Positions 60,438 through 64,000 of a stretch of 64,000 nucleotides of DNA are shown here, one piece after another. This DNA comes from Chitinophagaceae bacterium (GTDB lineage: Bacteria; Bacteroidota; Bacteroidia; Chitinophagales; Chitinophagaceae). Numbering within the stretch: the first letter of the stretch is position 1; each line of letters starts with the position of its first letter. Position numbers and translations under genes: made by a program. The DNA lies in NCBI GenBank assembly GCA_023957155.1, contig JAMLHK010000005.1:305639-369638 (forward strand), written 5' to 3'. Under the pieces are notes generated by a model. It searched no databases. It was not told where the DNA came from and saw only the letters and a list, made by a program, of their open reading frames with translations.

Positions 60438-60637
60438 CGCACAACATTGGTATTGCCAATAGTGGGGCTGGACGGAAGAACAATCGGCAGCAGTAATTCT
60501 ACTGTACTGCGGTTCGGGGCTTGACGAATAGAGCCCAGCTTTAGTTCTTATTATTTATCTTTAGCAAAAAGCCAGGCATCGGTTCCGGCGGACGAAATTC
60601 TATTTCCACACCATCGGCAATACCTATCCGTTGTGCG
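60438..60637. repeat. attC-like 200-bp imperfect palindrome after ABC block
   Basis: Left arm CGCACAAC (60438-60445) ... GGTATTGCC (60449-60457) and right arm GGCAATACC (60616-60624) ... GTTGTGCG (60630-60637) are complementary, with further partial pairing (AGTGGGG with CCACACC). Smaller hairpins fill the centre, for example GCAGTA/TACTGC and GGGCT/AGCCC. The arrangement, two outer boxes and two inner boxes in mirror order, recalls integron attC sites. The total length of 200 bp equals that of the next palindrome. Confidence 0.7.
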
Positions 60638-60664
60638 ACATACAAAACCAAAAGCCCTATACTT

Positions 60665-61327
60665 ATGAGCAGATTCATTCCAACACTTTTATTATTTTCT
60701 ATTCTGTTTTTGAGTTGCAAAAGCGACTATGAAAAAGAGGTGGAGAAGAGCAAGAAAATTACTGTTCGGCTGAAAATGGAAAGACTGCCATCTTATGATA
60801 GTTTGTACAATCAAATTATAAGCAGAGAGACAAATCCGAATTCTCATGACCCTATTCTTGACTCATTGTATCAGAGCACCCAAGAGATTACAGACCTTTT
60901 AGACAGCCTAACAATTGTAGTAGAAAAGAGCGACCCAACTGGAGAGCGCCGAGATATTGGTAAATCTTTATTAACAACTTCGCCCAGTGGTTTAAGGCTA
61001 ACGAAAGGAGCTAATTCTATCCATGAATATTGCCTTGAAATTATTAAGGACGCTAATAGGAAAGAAAGTCTGAAAAAACTGTTTGCAAAATATAGAGGTT
61101 ATTTAGGCTCTGGTGAATTTAATCTTGTATTTTTTTCTCAATCTTCAACAAGTTTTATTTTGATGACCTTAACTGGGCTTAAAAATGACCTCATCAAAGC
61201 GACATATTTAGCATTGTTGGACAAGAATGAGTTAACGACAAAAACTGTACGACCGCACAACAAGGGGCTTGCTTCTACGCTGGCTGAAGGAATAAGCATC
61301 AGCTTTGGGTTCGCTGTTCATCTATAG
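60665..61327 (+). CDS. Hypothetical lipoprotein, cassette-borne
   Basis: A 220-residue protein with a lipoprotein signal (L-L-F-S-I-L-F-L-S-C, Cys at residue 18). The mature part is mainly helical and polar (E-V-E-K-S-K-K-I-T-V-R-L, then D-L-L-D-S-L-T-I-V-V-E-K), with no known domain. The last 25 codons, from about R-P-H-N-K-G-L-A-S onward, are read from the left arm of the next palindrome (from 61254), so the C-terminus seems to have been set by the cassette border. Codon use is AT-rich. It lies between two 200-bp palindromes as a single-gene unit. Function unknown. Confidence 0.7.
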   Translation: MSRFIPTLLLFSILFLSCKSDYEKEVEKSKKITVRLKMERLPSYDSLYNQIISRETNPNSHDPILDSLYQSTQEITDLLDSLTIVVEKSDPTGERRDIGKSLLTTSPSGLRLTKGANSIHEYCLEIIKDANRKESLKKLFAKYRGYLGSGEFNLVFFSQSSTSFILMTLTGLKNDLIKATYLALLDKNELTTKTVRPHNKGLASTLAEGISISFGFAVHL

Positions 61328-61453
61328 TTCCGGGCTAAAAATTCATTGTTCAGCTTTTGTAGTTATCTTCGGCTTTGGGTTCGCTACTGGGCTGACGTTC
61401 GGGCGAAAGGTACATTGAATGCCAGCGCAGCAGCAAGCCCTACCGTTGGTGGC
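61254..61453. repeat. attC-like 200-bp imperfect palindrome after lipoprotein gene
   Basis: Left arm GGGCTTGCTTCTACGCTGGC (61265-61284), preceded by CGCACAAC at 61254-61261, pairs with GCCAGCGCAGCAGCAAGCCC (61421-61440) at 18 of 20 positions. A CCGTTGGTGG box closes the right end. The centre has a 14-bp direct repeat GCTTTGGGTTCGCT (61302-61315 and 61372-61385). The left outer box is identical to that of the palindrome at 60438. Confidence 0.75.
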
Positions 61454-61496
61454 AAGTGTAAAAGACTACCACATAAACGAAAACCGGAACAGAAGA

Positions 61497-62093
61497 ATGG
61501 AGCAAAAAGACAAAATAATTCAAGACCTTGACAGTAAAATCACGGCAGACACAGTTTTATTCTTCGATATGGACGGAACATTGGTAGATACTAACCTTGC
61601 AAACTTTCTTTCATACAAGAAAGCAATACTTTCCGTAACAAAATCAAACCACGACCTGACATACAATTCTGACAAACGCTTTAACCGTAGTAGTCTTAAA
61701 AATGCTGTTCCAAACTTGACGGAGAACGAATACGAAAGAATAATCCAAGAAAAGGAAGCATTCTACAACGACTTTCTAAACGAAACAAAACTAAATGTAG
61801 AAACCGCGGATATACTTTTTAAGTATTCAAAAACAAACAAAACTGTTTTAGTAACAAATTGCCGAAAAGACAGAGCAATGACAACATTAAAACATTTCGG
61901 ACTTGACGACAAATTCAGCAATATTTTCTACAGGGAGTTTGGCGACAATGGAGAAAAAGTAAACAAATTTCAAAACGCTATTTTAAGATTGGGCGTTCCG
62001 CCCAATCTTGTTATTGCTTTTGAAAATGAAGAAAGCGAAATATCGGATGCACATAAAGCAGGTATAACAATTATCAACCCAACAAATCTATAA
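61497..62093 (+). CDS. HAD-superfamily hydrolase
   Basis: A 198-residue HAD phosphatase-like protein from the ATG at 61497 (M-E-Q-K-D-K-I-I-Q-D); the open frame upstream runs into the palindrome and is left out. Motif I is L-F-F-D-M-D-G-T-L-V-D-T, with both Asp residues. Motif II is V-L-V-T-N-C-R-K. Motif IV is weak: A-F-E-N-E-E-S-E-I-S-D, with Asn where an Asp is common. The cap is helical, like beta-phosphoglucomutase relatives. It is the first gene of a tight set with a phosphoribosyltransferase (3 bp) and a DprA-like gene. It may process a phosphorylated nucleotide or sugar made by that enzyme. Confidence 0.85.
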   Translation: MEQKDKIIQDLDSKITADTVLFFDMDGTLVDTNLANFLSYKKAILSVTKSNHDLTYNSDKRFNRSSLKNAVPNLTENEYERIIQEKEAFYNDFLNETKLNVETADILFKYSKTNKTVLVTNCRKDRAMTTLKHFGLDDKFSNIFYREFGDNGEKVNKFQNAILRLGVPPNLVIAFENEESEISDAHKAGITIINPTNL

Positions 62094-62096
62094 GAA

Positions 62097-62852
62097 ATGG
62101 AAAATTTCACAATCTTATCAGAAGAACAATGGTATAAAATACCGAACGAAAGAGAAGCTAACTTTCGAAGGCTAATTGGTGACAAACGAAAAGGAAGAGT
62201 TGCCAACACAGGATTTTTTGTAAATGACTCTGATGAAATCAGATTAATTGGGACATTTCTCAAACAGAATACAAATGCATTTTTTCACGCTGATTATAAT
62301 AGTGGTAGTTCTTGGCAAATCCCCAATAGTATTGAAAATTTGATATGGACTTTTAAGAATGATGTTGACCCATTTCCTGAAAGACTACCTAACGTCCAGC
62401 AACAGCTTTCAGCGATATTAAGGCAAGATTTACCAGAAATCCTCAGACAGACAAGAAAGAACAATCTTACCGTTTGTGTTGTTCCACGTTCAAAAGCGGA
62501 AGGACATTATAGAGCCAACCAATTACTTTTTAGAATGGTAATTAGTAATGTGGTTGACCAATTGCCAAATTTTGAAAACGGAACTAATTACATTGTGCGA
62601 CACACAAATACAAGAACAACGCATTTAGACAGAAATGGCGAAGGTGGTGACGAAAATTTGCCATACCCAGGAATCACAAAAGACACCTGCACGATTTCAG
62701 GACAGGTAAATGGTAAAAACATTTTACTCATTGATGATTTATACACGAAAAGCGTAAACATTGATGAAGATGCAATTCAAGCACTATTGGACAAAGGAGC
62801 CAATTCTGTTACTTTTTACTCTGTTGGAAAAACTGTATCAAGAAATCAATAA
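62097..62852 (+). CDS. Phosphoribosyltransferase-domain protein, ShosT-like
   Basis: A 251-residue protein. The N-terminal 100 residues are unassigned (W-Y-K-I-P-N-E-R-E-A-N-F). The C-terminal part is a type I phosphoribosyltransferase fold with V-C-V-V-P-R-S-K-A-E-G-H-Y and the PRPP-binding loop I-L-L-I-D-D-L-Y-T-K-S near residue 215. The family is known for ComF- and nucleotide-salvage enzymes. Paired with a DprA-like gene it matches, as I recall it, the layout of ShosTA toxin-antitoxin anti-phage loci, where this type is the toxin. It starts 3 bp after the HAD stop and ends 10 bp before the DprA-like gene, all in one operon. Confidence 0.8.
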   Translation: MENFTILSEEQWYKIPNEREANFRRLIGDKRKGRVANTGFFVNDSDEIRLIGTFLKQNTNAFFHADYNSGSSWQIPNSIENLIWTFKNDVDPFPERLPNVQQQLSAILRQDLPEILRQTRKNNLTVCVVPRSKAEGHYRANQLLFRMVISNVVDQLPNFENGTNYIVRHTNTRTTHLDRNGEGGDENLPYPGITKDTCTISGQVNGKNILLIDDLYTKSVNIDEDAIQALLDKGANSVTFYSVGKTVSRNQ

Positions 62853-62862
62853 TTTAGCGACA

Positions 62863-63870
62863 ATGAAGTATACCGATAACGCATTAAATATTTTAACAAC
62901 CAAATCTTACAAAGGAATTGGTAATGCTTGGATTGTAAAAAATCTGAAGGGCAACGAAAGTGTGGAAACTATTGTGTCATTGCTTAACAAAACAATCAAA
63001 GGAGAGCAAACAAACGAAGATGAATTTGAACGTCTTAAAAGTAATTTTGAAAATAAGCTTTTAGAAAAGTTTGACAATGAACTTTGTGACGGGATTGTAG
63101 CATTAGGAGATAAAGATTTCCCTAAACATCGTGGCAATGTGAAAGAAAGTGAAAGACCTATTTTTCTTTATTACAAAGGCAATATCGACTTATTGAGCAT
63201 TGACAATATAAACATCACTGTAATTGGACTTTTAAACCCAGAAGGCGATATAGAAGAAAGAGAAAGGAAAATAGTTGCTGAATTTGTAAAGAAAGGTGCT
63301 ACCATAGTGAGTGGTCTCGCATTTGGTTGCGACAGCATATCACATCAACAAGCATTAGATTCTAATGGTAAAACCGTTGCAGTTTTGCCAAGCCCACTCA
63401 GTAGTATAATGCCTGTAAGAAATAAAGGTTTAGCGTTCCAAATTGTAGAAGAAGGCGGTTTGCTTGTTACAGAATATGGAACTGATTTTAAAAGCCAAAT
63501 GGAACTAAGTAGTCGTTACAAAGAAAGAGACCGCTTACAAGCCTTGTTCTGCGATACAATTGTTTTGGCTGCAAGCTATGCTCAAAATTCGGCTGAACGA
63601 TGGAAAATGTTTGGACAAAAACTTGACAGTGGTGCTCGTTTAGCTATGGGTTTCGCAAAAGATTATGGTATTCCGAGAGCAGTAATGTATGACAAACATA
63701 TTGACGAAAACAACCCAATGTTTGACTTAAACAGAGATTTAATCAAAGAACAAAGAGACATCACAATAATAACACAGGAAAATGTTTACGAAACAGTTTC
63801 TAAAATCTTAGACAAACAGCCGACAGTTAAAAGCACGACAACTTTTCAGCAAGGAAATTTATTTGACTAA
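62863..63870 (+). CDS. DprA/SLOG-like protein, ShosA-like
   Basis: A 335-residue protein from the ATG at 62863 (M-K-Y-T-D-N-A-L-N-I-L); a longer frame overlapping the upstream gene is not used. After a helical N-terminus (about 90 residues) it has a DprA-type Rossmann domain: G-D-K-D-F-P-K-H, I-T-V-I-G-L, G-A-T-I-V-S-G-L-A-F-G-C-D-S-I-S-H, G-K-T-V-A-V-L-P, and T-E-Y-G-T. The usual S-G-S-L-I-T-A segment is replaced by N-S-A-E-R-W-K-M, so it is not housekeeping DprA. In ShosTA-type loci the DprA-like partner is the antitoxin. It is the last gene of the block, 50 bp before a palindrome. Confidence 0.85.
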   Translation: MKYTDNALNILTTKSYKGIGNAWIVKNLKGNESVETIVSLLNKTIKGEQTNEDEFERLKSNFENKLLEKFDNELCDGIVALGDKDFPKHRGNVKESERPIFLYYKGNIDLLSIDNINITVIGLLNPEGDIEERERKIVAEFVKKGATIVSGLAFGCDSISHQQALDSNGKTVAVLPSPLSSIMPVRNKGLAFQIVEEGGLLVTEYGTDFKSQMELSSRYKERDRLQALFCDTIVLAASYAQNSAERWKMFGQKLDSGARLAMGFAKDYGIPRAVMYDKHIDENNPMFDLNRDLIKEQRDITIITQENVYETVSKILDKQPTVKSTTTFQQGNLFD

Positions 63871-63919
63871 CAAAAACAGGAATTGATAACAAAACCAAAT
63901 AGCGGACAACAAGAACACC

Positions 63920-64000
63920 AGCCACCAACAGCGGTTTTGCGTAATGGCGGGTGCAGTGCTTCGTATGACAGTTTTGTGGTAGGTTCAAGTGCAGTTCTTC
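63920..64000. repeat. Left arm of a third attC-like palindrome, cut by window end
   Basis: GCCACCAACAGCGGTTTTGC, then GTAATGGCGGG, matches the start of the palindrome after the YhcG gene (AACAAGGATTTGGCGTAAT) and mirrors the CCGTTGGTGGC right end at 61443-61453. If it is 200 bp like the other two, its right arm lies about 120 bp beyond the window. Confidence 0.6.

Overview
The window reads as chromosome of a Bacteroidota member, most likely a Chitinophagaceae-type soil or water bacterium (lineage is inference). Supporting signs are a type IX secretion C-terminal domain on a 1049-residue surface protein, a short primary sigma factor of the Bacteroidota kind, TAnnTTTG promoter elements in place of -35/-10 boxes, weak Shine-Dalgarno signals, a TonB-dependent receptor, BatD, an SUI1-family factor, a split transketolase, and the START-like protein next to an LptF/G permease.

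Layout. 1-7.5 kb: end of a Rieske ferredoxin, xylulokinase, BatD, and an ECF sigma / membrane anti-sigma-like / Spy-like operon next to the C-terminal half of a split transketolase. 7.6-12.9 kb: galE, rfbA, and a phosphate transporter whose DUF47 partner is separated from it by a decayed IS481-type insertion. 13-22.8 kb: zapA and a coiled-coil partner, pheT, dnaB, rsmE, dinB, a 1-Cys peroxiredoxin, a lysine/alanine/proline-repeat DNA-binding-like protein and pyrF. 23-31 kb: the T9SS cargo protein and ATP synthase genes atpB-E-F-H-A, with atpB frameshifted. 31-45 kb: NlpE-like lipoprotein, beta-barrel protein, nadC, SUI1, glyS, TonB receptor, trmD, L,D-transpeptidase, a hybrid kinase / Hpt / LytTR phosphorelay and an M20 dipeptidase. 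45-54.5 kb: a possible small RNA, an LptF/G permease, START-like protein, rpoD, ffh, rpsP, rimM, an AT-rich insert carrying a YhcG-type nuclease and an AraC remnant, then pyrD.

54.7-64 kb is accessory DNA: a 404-aa tyrosine integrase, then a 2.67-kb IS91-type unit (tyrosine recombinase plus HUH transposase) bounded by perfect 13-bp inverted repeats, then AT-rich gene blocks all in one orientation: an ABC exporter, a lipoprotein, and a HAD / phosphoribosyltransferase / DprA-like trio resembling ShosTA-type anti-phage toxin-antitoxin loci. Each block ends in a large imperfect palindrome. Two are complete and each about 200 bp long (60438-60637 and 61254-61453), and one is cut by the window end (from 63920). 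A related shorter palindrome (51854-51920) follows the YhcG nuclease gene 8 kb away. Gene-plus-3'-palindrome units in one orientation look like an integron-type cassette array without a classical integron integrase in view; with the three-gene putative defence locus this is the most interesting part of the window.

Several frame breaks occur: one in atpB, one at an A8 tract in the IS91-unit recombinase, and about five in the IS481 transposase. Sequencing or assembly indels should be excluded before biology is read into them.
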